64,000 nt of DNA, from assembly GCF_004016445.2 (NCBI RefSeq), contig NZ_SADT02000001.1, positions 1,469,630 through 1,533,629 on the forward strand, read 5' to 3'. The stretch's first letter is position 1. Each line of letters starts with the position of its first letter. The translations under genes and the position numbers were made by a program. This stretch comes from Mesorhizobium sp. M2E.F.Ca.ET.219.01.1.1 (GTDB lineage Bacteria > Pseudomonadota > Alphaproteobacteria > Rhizobiales > Rhizobiaceae). Shown piece by piece: positions 42,723-52,998 of this stretch. The notes below the pieces were generated by a model. That model was not told the origin of the DNA and searched no databases. It was given only the letters and a program-made list of their open reading frames with translations.

Positions 42723-44630
42723 ATGCCTGACGTCATCAAAGTGCGCGCGGCGACCAACAACGAGGTCGCGTTCCTGGCATGGGATATTGATGGGATGATC
42801 CCCGGCTGCCTCGGCTTCGAGATCGTCCGCCTCTATCCCGATAGCGGGGAGGAGCGTTGCCTGGCGGCGTGGGTGCCGTTCAAGGGACAACGCAATCCAA
42901 GATGGATACCGCAGGACACCGGGGTGTGGCCGGTGCAGAAGACGTTCTGGCGCGACCTGACGGTGCGCCGGCGCCGCGATAGTATCGATCTCAGGCCGGA
43001 GGGCGAGATGATCGCCTACCGCGTGCGCCCCGTCGGCGACATGAAGCCGGGCCTCGAACCGGTGCCGGTGCGTCCCGATCAGGTCGTGGATAGCAAGCCT
43101 GCCTATACGGGTGCTCGGCGTCCGCTCGGCTATCTCGGGCAGGGCGCCGTCAGTCCGCCGATTTTCCTCGGGCAGATGTTCGGCAAGGCGCGGGTCGCCT
43201 TCACTAATGGTGTCTTGTCGACGCAATGGATGTCGCGCGCGCTGGCGGAAGCCGGCATCAAGGTCGGGCAGCGCGACAAGATCGCGGCCGAGCTGCAGAA
43301 CCCGGCAAGCAAGATACGCGCCTACCTACATGGCGATGTGCCTGACGTGCTTACCAGCCTGATGAAGCGGGCCAAGAGCGAAGGCGGCACCGTCAGGCTT
43401 GCGCTCTACGAGCTCGGCGACGGCGAATTGTGCGACGCGATCATCGCCGCCAAGGACGTCGTGGAGGTCATCCTTTCCAATTCGGGCCGGGACGACAAGA
43501 CCGGGAAATGGGACTTGGGCAACGCGCCGTTCAGGAAGCGCCTGCATGACGCCGGCGTCGTGGTGACCGATCGCCTGTTCAACAACAACCATATCGGCCA
43601 CAACAAATTCGCCGTCTATCGCGATGCCCAGGGCGATCCGCGGGCGGTGATGACCGGCAGCACCAACTGGACCTCGACCGGTATCTGCGGCCAGTCGAAC
43701 AACGCCTTCGTCCGCGACGATCCGGCAATGGCCAAGGTGTTCAATGCCTATTGGGAGCGGATGAGGACCGACGTGTTCCCGCCGCCGGCCAGCGAGAGCG
43801 CCGCCGGACATGTGGCGCAGACCCAAGGCGTGCCATTCCGCAAGGACAATCATATGGCGAACCCGCTCGACGGCGCGACGGCAGCGCTGGACGGAATGAC
43901 GGTTTGGTTCTCGCCAAACGACCCGGAGCGCAACAAGAAGGACATCTCCGTGCGCCCGGTCGACCTCGAGGATGTCTTCGCCCGCATCAAGGCGGCGAAG
44001 CGAGCGGTGCTGTTTCTCGTGTTCAATCCTTCGCAGCTCGGCGAGAACTCGATCGTCGACCAAGCGGTGGCGGCGGCGAAAGCCGATCCGAAGCTGATCG
44101 TGCAGGGGGCGATCAGCGACGAAACGGCGATGCCCAACTACGTTGCGCCGACCAAGGATCCGGTCACCCACAAGTCGAACAAGGACGGCAAGTCGCCCTT
44201 CGTGTTCCCGGAAAAGGTCTGGGAGGCGCCGAACGTCTCGATCGTCAGGGCGGCGAACTTGACCGGCGCGACGATCGCCCGCGATTTCCAGGCGGAAGTG
44301 CTGACCGTCGGTCACGCCATCGTGCACGACAAGATCGTCATCATCGATCCGATGGAAGACAATGCCACCGTCATCACGGGCAGCCACAACCTCGGCTACA
44401 AGGCCTCCTACGAGAATGACGAGAACCTGGTGATCGTGGAGGGCGATAAGACGTTTGCCGCCGCCTACGCGGTGCACATGCTGGATGTCTTCGACCACTA
44501 CAAGTTCCGCGCCTGGCGCCGGACGATCGGGAAGGGGCCTTCGGACGACGACGGGATTTCCGTCGACGACAAATGGCTGAAGCCCTATGCCGACGGCAAG
44601 AAGGGGGCCATCGCCCGCTACTTCCCGTAG
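42723..44630 (+). CDS. Phospholipase D-like domain protein
   Basis: About 635 residues with two HKD motifs: HNKFAVYRDAQGDP..GSTNWT near residue 300 and VHDKIVIIDPMEDNATVITGSHN near 540, the PLD pair that forms one active site. The N-terminal ~150 residues are of unknown type. No signal peptide, so a cytoplasmic enzyme, possibly on lipids or nucleic acid. ATG 42723 follows AGGGGG; a TTG at 42708 is unlikely. It is divergent from the mttB-like gene. Confidence 0.82.
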   Translation: MPDVIKVRAATNNEVAFLAWDIDGMIPGCLGFEIVRLYPDSGEERCLAAWVPFKGQRNPRWIPQDTGVWPVQKTFWRDLTVRRRRDSIDLRPEGEMIAYRVRPVGDMKPGLEPVPVRPDQVVDSKPAYTGARRPLGYLGQGAVSPPIFLGQMFGKARVAFTNGVLSTQWMSRALAEAGIKVGQRDKIAAELQNPASKIRAYLHGDVPDVLTSLMKRAKSEGGTVRLALYELGDGELCDAIIAAKDVVEVILSNSGRDDKTGKWDLGNAPFRKRLHDAGVVVTDRLFNNNHIGHNKFAVYRDAQGDPRAVMTGSTNWTSTGICGQSNNAFVRDDPAMAKVFNAYWERMRTDVFPPPASESAAGHVAQTQGVPFRKDNHMANPLDGATAALDGMTVWFSPNDPERNKKDISVRPVDLEDVFARIKAAKRAVLFLVFNPSQLGENSIVDQAVAAAKADPKLIVQGAISDETAMPNYVAPTKDPVTHKSNKDGKSPFVFPEKVWEAPNVSIVRAANLTGATIARDFQAEVLTVGHAIVHDKIVIIDPMEDNATVITGSHNLGYKASYENDENLVIVEGDKTFAAAYAVHMLDVFDHYKFRAWRRTIGKGPSDDDGISVDDKWLKPYADGKKGAIARYFP

Positions 44631-44804
44631 CAGCCTCCGCCGGCCCCGCCCATGCGGGCGGCCGTTGACGCAAGCGGATTTCGCCGCCGGCCTGACCGGC
44701 CAGGCCGAGGCTCCTGACAGGGTTTGGCTGGAGCAAGCGGTTTTCGCGCGCGAGGGCTTACGGCTGCCCAGGCGAACGGCTAAGGCTGCCGGCCGAGGAC
44801 AGCC

Positions 44805-45965
44805 ATGAGCGCGGCGGATTCAAAGAGCAGCGAGAGGGTACAGTGGGCCGCGATCACCGGCGTGATCGCGACCGTGTCGGTGTTCGCCATCGCGCAAGGG
44901 CTTTCCTATCCGCTGCTGAGCTTCATCCTGCAGCGGCAGGGCGTTTCACCGGCGATGATCGGGCTGTCGGCGGCGATGACGCCGATCGGCTTCATCGTTT
45001 CCTCGCCGCCAATTCCGGCATTGGCGCGCCGCTTCGGAGCGGGGCGCACCGCGCTCACTTGCGCGGCGCTCTCGGCGCTGGTGCTGGCGCTGGTCGGCTG
45101 GACGCAGAATGTCTATCTGTGGTTCCCACTGCGCTTCCTGATCGGCGTGGTGACCAACCCCCTTTATGTGCTCAGCGAAATCTGGGTGATCGCGCTGGCG
45201 CCGCCGTCGCGGCGCGGCCGCGTCATGGGTTTCTATTCGACAATCATCTCGGCGGGCTTCGCGGCCGGGCCGCTCTGCCTGCTCGCCGTCGGCACCGAAG
45301 GCTGGCCGCCTTTCCTGGTTGGCATCGGCGCCTTTCTCTTCTGCGGCGCCTGCCTGGCCGCGGTGGTGCGCCGGCTGCCTAAGGTCGACGAGGCCGAGAA
45401 CAAGGTTTCGGTGCTGGGCTTCATACCGTTGGCCTGGCTGCTTTTGTCGTCGGTCGTCGTCGCGGCCGGTTTCGAGCAGGCGATACTGGCGCTGCTGCCG
45501 GTCTATGGAACGCATCACGGCATTCCCGAAGTGCGCATGTCGGCGCTGCTGTCGGTGATGATCGCCGGCAACATCGCCATGCAGGTGCCGCTCGGCCTGC
45601 TCGCCGAAAGGCTGACGGCGCGCCTGGTGCGCTTCGGCTGCGTCGCCGTGACCATCCTCGGCTGCGTGCTCTTGCCGGCGCTGATCGAGACGCCGTTGAT
45701 CTGGCTCTGCGTTTTCGTCTGGGGTGCCGTTTCCTACGGCATCTACACGATGTCGATCATCGAGCTCGGCGAGCGTTTCACCGGCTCGGCGCTGGTTGCC
45801 GGCAATGCCGCCTTCTCGCTGATGTGGGGCCTCGGCGGCATCATCGTGCCGCCGCTCACCGGCGGCGTGATGGATGTCATCGGCGCCCCAGGCCTGCCGG
45901 TCACGCTGGGCGTGATTTGCGCCGGTCTAGCGGTGGCGACGGTCGTGCGCCGGCGGGTTTTGTGA
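44805..45965 (+). CDS. MFS transporter
   Basis: A 386-residue membrane protein with about 12 helices and the MFS loop ..RRFGAGRTALTCAALSAL.. after helix 2. The subfamily is that of sugar or drug-like solute carriers; no marker residues give the substrate. The ribosome site GAGGACA precedes the ATG. It runs into the prolyl oligopeptidase gene on the same strand after 73 bases. Confidence 0.85.
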   Translation: MSAADSKSSERVQWAAITGVIATVSVFAIAQGLSYPLLSFILQRQGVSPAMIGLSAAMTPIGFIVSSPPIPALARRFGAGRTALTCAALSALVLALVGWTQNVYLWFPLRFLIGVVTNPLYVLSEIWVIALAPPSRRGRVMGFYSTIISAGFAAGPLCLLAVGTEGWPPFLVGIGAFLFCGACLAAVVRRLPKVDEAENKVSVLGFIPLAWLLLSSVVVAAGFEQAILALLPVYGTHHGIPEVRMSALLSVMIAGNIAMQVPLGLLAERLTARLVRFGCVAVTILGCVLLPALIETPLIWLCVFVWGAVSYGIYTMSIIELGERFTGSALVAGNAAFSLMWGLGGIIVPPLTGGVMDVIGAPGLPVTLGVICAGLAVATVVRRRVL

Positions 45966-46038
45966 CCGATCTCGCCAAGGCTCTTGAATATCCAAGCAGC
46001 GAACGCGATGTAGGCGGGGCCGCCAGATGGAGACCCGC

Positions 46039-48108
46039 ATGACCAGCACGATGACCAAAACCCAGCCCAAGTCGACGGCGGACGATCCCTTCCTTTGGCT
46101 GGAGGATCGCAACGGAAAGCAAGCGCTGGACTGGGTTCATCGCCAGAATGCGCTGACGGTGGCCGAATTGCAGGGCGACCCTTCCTATCAGGCGACCTTC
46201 GAGACCGCGCTCGATCTTATGACGGCCGAGGACAATATGCCGGTCGGGGCTGCACTTGCCGGTCACGTCTATAATTTCTGGCAGGACAAGACCAATGCGC
46301 TGGGCCTGTGGCGGCGCACGCCCGTCGCTTCCTACAAGACCGAGAAGCCGGATTGGGAGACGATCATCGATTTCGATGAACTCTCGGCGAAGGAAGGCGT
46401 GAAATGGGTGTTCGGCGGCGCCAGCCGGCTCTATCCCGATTTCAACCGCTGCCTGCTCTACATGTCGCCGGACGGCGGTGACGCCAGCGAGATGCGCGAG
46501 TTCGATATCGCGACGAGATCCTTTGTCGAGGGCGGTTTTTCCGCGCGCGCGTCCAAGTCGGGCTTTTCCTGGCTGGACAAGGACACGGTGCTCGTCTCGG
46601 CGGCGTTCGAGGAGGAAGACAAGACACAGTCCGGCTATCCGCGCGTCATAAAACTTTGGCGGCGCGGCACGAAGCTCGAGGAGGCAACGCCGATCTTCGA
46701 GGGCGAGAAGCAGCATCTCGCGGTCGGCGGCGGCGTCGAATATGACGGCGACAAGCGGCATGTGCTGCTCGGCAAGACGCTCGACTTCTTCACCTCGCAC
46801 AGTTTTTTGCGGCTCGCTTCTGGCGAGAACCGGCGCATTCCGCTGCCCGATGACGCCACGGACACGGCGATCTACAAGGGCCAGCTCATCTTCGGCGTAC
46901 GCAGCCCGTGGACGGCGCCCGACGGCACGCAATGCCTGCCCGACGGACTTTACTCGGTCGATTTCGACCGGTGGATCGACACGGGCGAATTCGGTCCGTT
47001 CGAAATCGTGCTCGCGCCGGCGCATCGCGTTTCGATCGCGGGGCTGGCCAGGACGCAGGACCGGCTGTTCATCAACCTGATGGACAATGTGCGCGGCAAG
47101 GTCATCGCCTGCGATCGTATCGGCAACAGCTGGTCGCTCAAGCCTGTGGCGCTGCCCGACAACGGCAATGTCGGCATCAGCCATGCCGAGCATTTCGGCT
47201 CCAGCGTCTCTTTCTCCTTCACCGATTTCCTGACGCCGAGCTCGATCATCTGGTCGGACAACAATGGCGAGACGCTTGAGACAGTCAAATCGCAGCCGGC
47301 CCGCTTCGATGCCTCGCCCTATGTTTCGGAGCAGTTCGAGGCGCGCTCGAAGGACGGCACGATGATCCCGTATTTCGTGGTCAGGCGCCGCGACCAGAAC
47401 GGACCGGTGCCAGCGCTGCTTTATGGCTATGGCGGCTTCGAAGTGCCGCTGCTGCCTGGGTATGCCGGCATTCGCGGCAAGCTCTGGCTGGACAAGGGCA
47501 ATGCCTATGTCCAGGCCAATATCCGCGGCGGCGGCGAGTTCGGTCCGGCCTGGCACCAGGCGGCGCTGAAGGGCAAGCGCCAGAACGCCTTCGACGATTT
47601 CGCGGCGGTGGCCGAGGATGTGGTCCGGCGCGGCATCACCACGGCGGCGCAGCTGGGCATCCAGGGCGGCTCGAATGGCGGCCTGCTCACCGGCACGTCG
47701 TTGACGCAGCGGCCGGAACTGTTCGGCGCCGTCATCATCGACGTGCCGCTGCTCGACATGCTGCGCTACATCGAACTGCCGCCCGGCGCCTCGTGGATCG
47801 CCGAATATGGCGACCCGTCGAAGCCGGAGGAGGCGGAATGGCTTGGTGCCTATTCGCCCTATCAGCATGTCGAGGCGAATGTCGCTTATCCGCCGGTGCT
47901 GCTGATGACCTCGACCGCCGACGACCGCGTCCATCCTGGCCACGCGCGTAAGATGGCAGCGCGGCTGCAGGAGGCAGGTCATGGCCGGACGCTCTTCTTC
48001 GAGGAGACCGAGGGCGGCCATGGTGGGCGCGGCGATCGTCGGCCGCAGGCGGCGCAGACGGCGATGCGTTACATCTTTCTGCAGCGGTCGCTCCGTAAGA
48101 CTGCATGA
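46039..48108 (+). CDS. Prolyl oligopeptidase family (S9) serine peptidase
   Basis: About 689 residues. A beta-propeller N-terminal part (DPFLWLEDRNGKQALDWV..) is followed by an alpha/beta hydrolase domain: nucleophile in IQGGSNGGLLTG, Asp in TSTADDRVHPGHARKM, His in EGGHGGRGD. Oligopeptides are cut after proline or basic residues depending on subfamily. ATG 46039 is preferred (GGAG six bases upstream) over 46027. No signal peptide, so probably cytoplasmic. Confidence 0.88.
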   Translation: MTSTMTKTQPKSTADDPFLWLEDRNGKQALDWVHRQNALTVAELQGDPSYQATFETALDLMTAEDNMPVGAALAGHVYNFWQDKTNALGLWRRTPVASYKTEKPDWETIIDFDELSAKEGVKWVFGGASRLYPDFNRCLLYMSPDGGDASEMREFDIATRSFVEGGFSARASKSGFSWLDKDTVLVSAAFEEEDKTQSGYPRVIKLWRRGTKLEEATPIFEGEKQHLAVGGGVEYDGDKRHVLLGKTLDFFTSHSFLRLASGENRRIPLPDDATDTAIYKGQLIFGVRSPWTAPDGTQCLPDGLYSVDFDRWIDTGEFGPFEIVLAPAHRVSIAGLARTQDRLFINLMDNVRGKVIACDRIGNSWSLKPVALPDNGNVGISHAEHFGSSVSFSFTDFLTPSSIIWSDNNGETLETVKSQPARFDASPYVSEQFEARSKDGTMIPYFVVRRRDQNGPVPALLYGYGGFEVPLLPGYAGIRGKLWLDKGNAYVQANIRGGGEFGPAWHQAALKGKRQNAFDDFAAVAEDVVRRGITTAAQLGIQGGSNGGLLTGTSLTQRPELFGAVIIDVPLLDMLRYIELPPGASWIAEYGDPSKPEEAEWLGAYSPYQHVEANVAYPPVLLMTSTADDRVHPGHARKMAARLQEAGHGRTLFFEETEGGHGGRGDRRPQAAQTAMRYIFLQRSLRKTA

Positions 48109-48327
48109 CTGGGGTGGCTTGAATTTTGGGCCTCGGGCGGCATAAGCTGCCGCCATGATCCGCTTCAGCACATCTGGCGCCTTCGGGGTCGCGGTGACGC
48201 CGTCACCTCGGACCCTTCGCGCCGAGCTTTTGCGGCTGTGCGCCCGCATCGGCTATTCGCCGCCCGCTTTCCTCTGAGAATCCGCCCCGGCCGTTGCCGG
48301 ATTGATTCAAGAGGAAAGACCAAATCC

Positions 48328-49707
48328 ATGACCTATCAGAACTATTCGCTGAAGCAGCTTCAGCAGATCGACGCCGCGCATCACCTTCACCCCTTCACCG
48401 ACCACAAGGAACTGCGCGAGGCGGGCTCGCGCATCATCACCCATGCCAAGGGACCGTTCATCTACGACGCCGATGGCACCGAAATCCTCGACGGCATGGC
48501 GGGCCTTTGGTGCGTCAATGTCGGCTACGGCCGCGACGAGCTGGCCGAGGCGGCCTACGCGCAGATGAAAGAGCTGCCCTACTACAACTCCTTCTTCAAA
48601 TGCTCGACGCCGACGCCGGTGCTGTTGTCGAAGAAGCTGGCCGAGCTGGCGCCCAAGCATGTCAGCCAGGTTTTTTACGGCTCGTCCGGTTCGGAAGCCA
48701 ACGACACGGCGCTCAGGCTCGTGCGCCACTACTGGGCGCTCGAAGGCAAGCCCGAGAAGAACCGCATCATCTCGCGCAAGTCGGCCTATCATGGCTCGAC
48801 CATCGCCGGCACCTCGCTCGGCGGCATGGAGCCGATGCACAAGCAGCTCGGCGGCGCGGTGCCCAACATCGTCCATGTGATGATGCCTTACGCCTATGAG
48901 CTGGCGCTGCCGGGCGAGAGCGACCATGATTTCGGCATCCGCGCGGCCAAGGCGGTCGAGGACGCGATCCTCGAGGCCGGCGCCGACAAGGTCGCCGCCT
49001 TCATCGGCGAGCCGGTGATGGGCGCCGGTGGGGTGAAGATCCCGCCGATGAGCTATTGGCCGGAAGTGGAGCGTATCTGCCGCAAATACGATGTGCTGTT
49101 GATGCTGGACGAGGTCATCACCGGCTATGGCCGCACCGGCGAGTGGTTCGCGGCGCAGACCTTCGGGATCGAGCCTGACACCATCACCACCGCCAAGGCG
49201 CTCACCTCGGGCTACCAGCCGCTGTCGGCGCTGCTGGTCGGCGATCGCGTCGCCAGGACGCTGGTCGAGAAGGGCGGCGAGTTCTATCACGGCTACACCT
49301 ATTCCGGTCATCCGGTGGCCTGCGCGGTGGCGCTGAAGAACCTCGAGATCATCGAGAAGGAAGGCTTGGTCGAGCGGGCCAAGAACGACACCGGGCCGTA
49401 TTTCGCGCAGGCGCTGCAGGAGCGGATCGCTGGGCACAGGCTGGTCGGCGAGGTGCGTTCGATCGGCCTGATGGGCGCGATCGAGATCGTCAAGGACAAG
49501 GCGACCAAGGAACGCTATCTGCCGTCTGGAAGCGCCGCCGTCGTCGTGCGCGACCATGCGATCGCGAACGGCATGATGCTGCGCGCCACCGGCGACACGA
49601 TGATTCTCTCGCCGCCGCTGATCTGGACGCGCGACACGATCGACATGGCTTGCGAGCGTATTGCGAAGGCGCTCGATCTCGCGGACGCGGATCTGCGTAA
49701 GCGCTGA
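48328..49707 (+). CDS. Class III PLP-dependent aminotransferase (omega-amino acid:pyruvate type)
   Basis: A 459-residue enzyme with GSEANDTALRLVRHY, LLMLDEVITGYGRTGEWF and the PLP lysine in TTAKALTSGYQPLSA. It belongs to the omega-amino acid/taurine-type transaminases, which move an amino group between omega-amines such as beta-alanine, putrescine or taurine and a keto acid. ATG 48328 has GAGGAAAG eight bases before it. A large palindromic repeat follows its stop. Confidence 0.9.
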   Translation: MTYQNYSLKQLQQIDAAHHLHPFTDHKELREAGSRIITHAKGPFIYDADGTEILDGMAGLWCVNVGYGRDELAEAAYAQMKELPYYNSFFKCSTPTPVLLSKKLAELAPKHVSQVFYGSSGSEANDTALRLVRHYWALEGKPEKNRIISRKSAYHGSTIAGTSLGGMEPMHKQLGGAVPNIVHVMMPYAYELALPGESDHDFGIRAAKAVEDAILEAGADKVAAFIGEPVMGAGGVKIPPMSYWPEVERICRKYDVLLMLDEVITGYGRTGEWFAAQTFGIEPDTITTAKALTSGYQPLSALLVGDRVARTLVEKGGEFYHGYTYSGHPVACAVALKNLEIIEKEGLVERAKNDTGPYFAQALQERIAGHRLVGEVRSIGLMGAIEIVKDKATKERYLPSGSAAVVVRDHAIANGMMLRATGDTMILSPPLIWTRDTIDMACERIAKALDLADADLRKR

Positions 49708-49723
49708 GGGGTATCCAAGCTCC

Positions 49724-49910
49724 GTCGTCATCCACGGGCGAAGCAAGGAGCGAAGCGACGCAGCGCAGACCCGAGGATCCATGCCGTTACATCGACGCTC
49801 CGCCAGCAGTGCAGAATTCTGCCCCGCTGCGCCCTGCGTCCGAGGTAACGGCATGGATCCCAGGGTCTCCGCGACGGAGCTTCGCTCCTGCTCCGCCCTG
49901 GGATGACGAC
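49724..49910. repeat. Large palindromic intergenic element, copy A (187 bases)
   Basis: Ends are GTCGTCATCC and GGATGACGAC; the two halves are imperfect inverted copies and the exact centre is GCAGAATTCTGC (49811-49822). Inner parts include 'ccatgccgtta'/'taacggcatgg' and 'gagcgaagcgacg'/'cggagcttcgctc'. A related element lies at 54547-54727. Both sit between convergent genes. Confidence 0.75.
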
Positions 49911-50180
49911 GCTGCTGATGTCTCCAAAACGCAAAAACCGCGCCCCAACGGGAACGCGGCTTTGCCAGATACGCATGGCGTTTCGCGACAAGAATACTTG
50001 CGAAACTTACGGGCTCCGGTACGCGAGACCTGATCCGGAGCGCCGGGCAGACGCGATGTCCGCCTCGCAGTCCGTTTTAAAGGCACATCGTTACCGGTGC
50101 GTTATCGAGACCTTAAGCAAATCTAAATTTGCCGGCTTTGGGTCGAAAAAATCCGCTAATAACCGTTCAAAAGCAGGTGT
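49911..50180. other. 270-base remainder of a 473-base gap
   Basis: No gene was found. It holds the hairpin CCGCG/CGCGG near 49939-49963, GTTTCGC/GCGAAAC (49980-50006) and GCTCCGG/CCGGAGC (50013-50041), all without T-runs. It separates the aminotransferase gene from the convergent mmsB gene. Confidence 0.5.
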
Positions 50181-51065
50181 TTAGCTTTTATTGCCGCGCA
50201 GGAAATTTATGATGCCGGAAAAATCGACGCCAGCATGCCCCTGCGCGTTGAACAGCGCATAAAGCTGCGTGGCTTCGGCGCCGAGAGGCGTCACCGCGCC
50301 CGTGCTCTGCGCGGCTTCCTGCGACAGTTTCAGGTCCTTCAGCATGAGCGCTGCGGCAAAGCCCGGCTTGTAGTCACGGTTGGCCGGCGAGGCCGGAACA
50401 GGGCCGGGTACCGGGCAATAGGTGGTGAGTGACCAGCATTGCCCCGACGAGGTCGAGGCAACGTCATACAGCGCCTGGTGCGAGAGGCCGAGCTTCTCGG
50501 CGAGCACAAAGGCCTCGGCGACGCCGATCATCGAGATGCCGAGAATCATGTTGTTGCAGATCTTGGCCGCCTGGCCGGCGCCGTCGCCGCCGCAATGAAC
50601 GATGCGCCCGGCCATCGGCTTCAGGATCGGCTCGGCGGTGGCGAAGGCTTCGTCCGAGCCGCCGGCCATGAAGGTCAGGGTTCCGGCCGTGGCGCCGCCG
50701 GTGCCGCCGGAGACCGGCGCGTCGATCGAGGGCAGGCCGTGCCTGGCGGCAATCGCATGCGCCTTGCGCGCCGATTCGACATCGATGGTCGAAGAATCGA
50801 TGAACAGCGCGCCTTTCTTAGCCTTGGGGGCGATGTCTTCGTAAACCGACAGCACATGCTTGCCGGCGGGCAGCATGGTGATGACGGCATCGGCGTCCTT
50901 CACCGCTGCGACGGCGTTCGCCATGACGGTCACACCGTGCTCTTTCGCGACCGTAAGGTTTTCGGGCACAAGGTCGAACCCCAGCACCGCATGGCCAGCT
51001 TTGACCAGATTGGCAGCCATCGGATTGCCCATATTGCCCAAGCCGATGAAGGCGATGGTGCTCAT
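50181..51065 (-). CDS. mmsB: 3-hydroxyisobutyrate dehydrogenase
   Basis: A 294-residue dehydrogenase with NAD fingerprint AFIGLGNMGNPMAANLVKAG, substrate loop DAPVSGGTGGATAGTLTFM and the catalytic Lys in GAGQAAKICNNM. It oxidises 3-hydroxyisobutyrate in valine breakdown. It follows the acyl-CoA dehydrogenase gene by 21 bases on the same strand; the two form the usual valine module. Related beta-hydroxyacid dehydrogenases share the motif, so valine is inferred from the partner. Confidence 0.9.
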   Translation of the reverse strand: MSTIAFIGLGNMGNPMAANLVKAGHAVLGFDLVPENLTVAKEHGVTVMANAVAAVKDADAVITMLPAGKHVLSVYEDIAPKAKKGALFIDSSTIDVESARKAHAIAARHGLPSIDAPVSGGTGGATAGTLTFMAGGSDEAFATAEPILKPMAGRIVHCGGDGAGQAAKICNNMILGISMIGVAEAFVLAEKLGLSHQALYDVASTSSGQCWSLTTYCPVPGPVPASPANRDYKPGFAAALMLKDLKLSQEAAQSTGAVTPLGAEATQLYALFNAQGHAGVDFSGIINFLRGNKS

Positions 51066-51086
51066 TGTCTCTCTCCCAAAGTCTGT

Positions 51087-52253
51087 TCAGCGGCCGATCA
51101 GCGATCGCGCGATGATGACGCGCATGATCTCGTTGGTGCCTTCGAGGATCTGGTGGACGCGGAGATCCCGCACCAGCTTCTCGATGCCGTAATCGTGCAG
51201 ATAGCCGTAGCCGCCATGCAACTGCAGCGCCTGGTTGGCGATGTCGAAGCCGATATCGGTGACGAAGCGCTTGGCCATGGCCGACCATTTGCCGGCGTCG
51301 GGCGCCTTGCGATCCAGCTTGGAAGCGGCGGCGTAAAGGAAGATGCGGGCGGCCTGCAGCTCTGTCTCCATGTCGGCCAGCCTGAACTGCAGCGCCTGGA
51401 ACTGGTTGATCTTGGTGCCGAAGGCCTTGCGCTCGGCCGTATAGGCAAGCGCCTTGTCGAGCGCCGATTGCGCGCCGCCCAGCGAGCAGGCGGCGATGTT
51501 CAGCCTTCCGCCGTCGAGGCCCGCCATGGCGATGCCGAAGCCGGCGCCTTCCGTGGCAAGCAGGTTCTCGGCCGGCACCTTGCAGTCCTCGAAGATGACC
51601 TGGCGGGTCGACTGCATGTGCCAGCCCATCTTGTGCTCGTTGGCGCCGAAGGACAGGCCCGGCGCATCCTTGGGCACGACGAAGGTCGAAATGCCTTTCG
51701 GGCCATCGCCGCCGGTACGCGCCATCACGACATAGAGGTCGCTGTCGCCCGCGCCGGAAATGAACTGCTTGGCGCCGTTCAAGACATAATCGCCGCCGCT
51801 CTTCACCGCGCGCGTCTTCAGCGCCGCGGCGTCCGAGCCGGAGCCGGGCTCGGTCAGGCAATAGCTCGCCAGCCACTCCATCGAGGTCAGTTTCGGCAGG
51901 AAGCGCTGGCGCTGCTCGTCCGAGCCGAAGCGGTCGATCATCGAGGCCGCCATGTTGTGGATGGAAATGAAGGAGGAAAAAGCCGGGTCGGCGTGGGCAA
52001 GCGCCTCGAAGATCAGCACGGCATCGAGCCGCCCAAGCGCCGAGCCGCCGACATCGTCGCGCACATAGATGCCACCGAGGCCGAGCGGACCGGTCTCGCG
52101 GATCACATCGGCGGGAAAGTGCTTTGCCTTGTCCCAATCGAGCGCGTTGGGCGCGACGCGGTCCGCCGCGAAGGCCTGGGCCATCTCCTGGATGGCGCGC
52201 TGTTCCTCGTTGAGTTCGAATTGGCCAGTGCCCGCATCGACTGCCGCGTCCAT
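51087..52253 (-). CDS. Acyl-CoA dehydrogenase, isobutyryl-CoA type
   Basis: A 388-residue flavoenzyme with YCLTEPGSGSDAAALKTRA, DGGRLNIAACSLGGAQ, QALQLHGGYGYLHDY and the catalytic Glu in LEGTNEIMRVIIARSL. Paired with mmsB, it matches isobutyryl-CoA dehydrogenase of valine degradation. The ATG at 52253 fits the family N-terminus. It diverges from the DddL-type cupin gene. Confidence 0.88.
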   Translation of the reverse strand: MDAAVDAGTGQFELNEEQRAIQEMAQAFAADRVAPNALDWDKAKHFPADVIRETGPLGLGGIYVRDDVGGSALGRLDAVLIFEALAHADPAFSSFISIHNMAASMIDRFGSDEQRQRFLPKLTSMEWLASYCLTEPGSGSDAAALKTRAVKSGGDYVLNGAKQFISGAGDSDLYVVMARTGGDGPKGISTFVVPKDAPGLSFGANEHKMGWHMQSTRQVIFEDCKVPAENLLATEGAGFGIAMAGLDGGRLNIAACSLGGAQSALDKALAYTAERKAFGTKINQFQALQFRLADMETELQAARIFLYAAASKLDRKAPDAGKWSAMAKRFVTDIGFDIANQALQLHGGYGYLHDYGIEKLVRDLRVHQILEGTNEIMRVIIARSLIGR

Positions 52254-52392
52254 GGCGTGCTCCCTGTCGTTTCAGGCCTTCTGGCCTGTCGTTTTTGGCT
52301 TTGCGCGCCGTTCAATCTAGACCAATGATGCCGCCGCGCAACCCGGGCCGTTGAGAACCGGCTGTGCATGGAATGACTAACGGAGCTCTTGC

Positions 52393-52998
52393 GTGCCGAC
52401 AATTTTCGATGATTTGCTGGAGCGCTTCCATGCCTATCTCGCCGGCGTCGACAACGATCTGGTCGCGGACGAAGTCGCGCGCATCGGCTGGGATATGCCT
52501 GCTCTTCCTCTCGATCCGCGCGCGCTTGCCTGCCTCGGCCATCTCGATCGCATCGCCGAGCTTGCACCGGCGGACGCGAAGCCGCTGACGCGGTTGGTTG
52601 CCGACCATCGGGACGAGCTGCGCTGGGGGCAGACCTATAACGCAGCCGATTTCGGGCAGAGTTTCATCGACAATTACGGCTGGCTGGAAGTGTTCGGCAC
52701 GCGCGGGCATTTCGTCAATGACGAGGTCGCGGGCGGCCTGCTGATGCTCGGGCCGGACATCGTCTATCCCGACCACCACCACATCGCCGAGGAGATCTAT
52801 ATCCCCCTGACCGGTGGCACGGAGTGGCGGATGGGCGAGGGGGACTTTCATAGTCGCCGCGCCGGCGAGGTGATCCACCACGCATCGAATGTCAGCCATG
52901 CCATGCGCACGGGCAAGGAACCGCTGATGGCGCTCTATCTCTGGCGCGGTGGGCCGCTGGCGCAGAAGTCGACCATCGGTTCGGGGAGCAGGGGCTGA
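52393..52998 (+). CDS. Cupin of the DMSP lyase (DddL-type) family
   Basis: A 201-residue protein. The C-terminal half is a cupin: NYGWLEVFGTRGHF, then the metal-binding stretch YPDHHHIAEEIYIPLTGG (His128, His130, Glu134) and a later HHASNVSHAM (His169). These match the DMSP_lyase family, which includes DddL, an enzyme that splits DMSP into DMS and acrylate. The stop overlaps the cobQ ATG (TGATG), so the two are co-translated. Real activity on DMSP is not shown by sequence alone; other family members may act on different betaine-like compounds. Confidence 0.75.
   Translation: MPTIFDDLLERFHAYLAGVDNDLVADEVARIGWDMPALPLDPRALACLGHLDRIAELAPADAKPLTRLVADHRDELRWGQTYNAADFGQSFIDNYGWLEVFGTRGHFVNDEVAGGLLMLGPDIVYPDHHHIAEEIYIPLTGGTEWRMGEGDFHSRRAGEVIHHASNVSHAMRTGKEPLMALYLWRGGPLAQKSTIGSGSRG

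Noticed and set aside
45901..48249. 782-codon open frame opposite the prolyl oligopeptidase gene
   Set aside because: No domain, and the plus-strand gene has a full catalytic triad and ribosome site.
48155..48277. 40-codon frame before the aminotransferase gene
   Set aside because: No ribosome site or conserved feature; chance frame.
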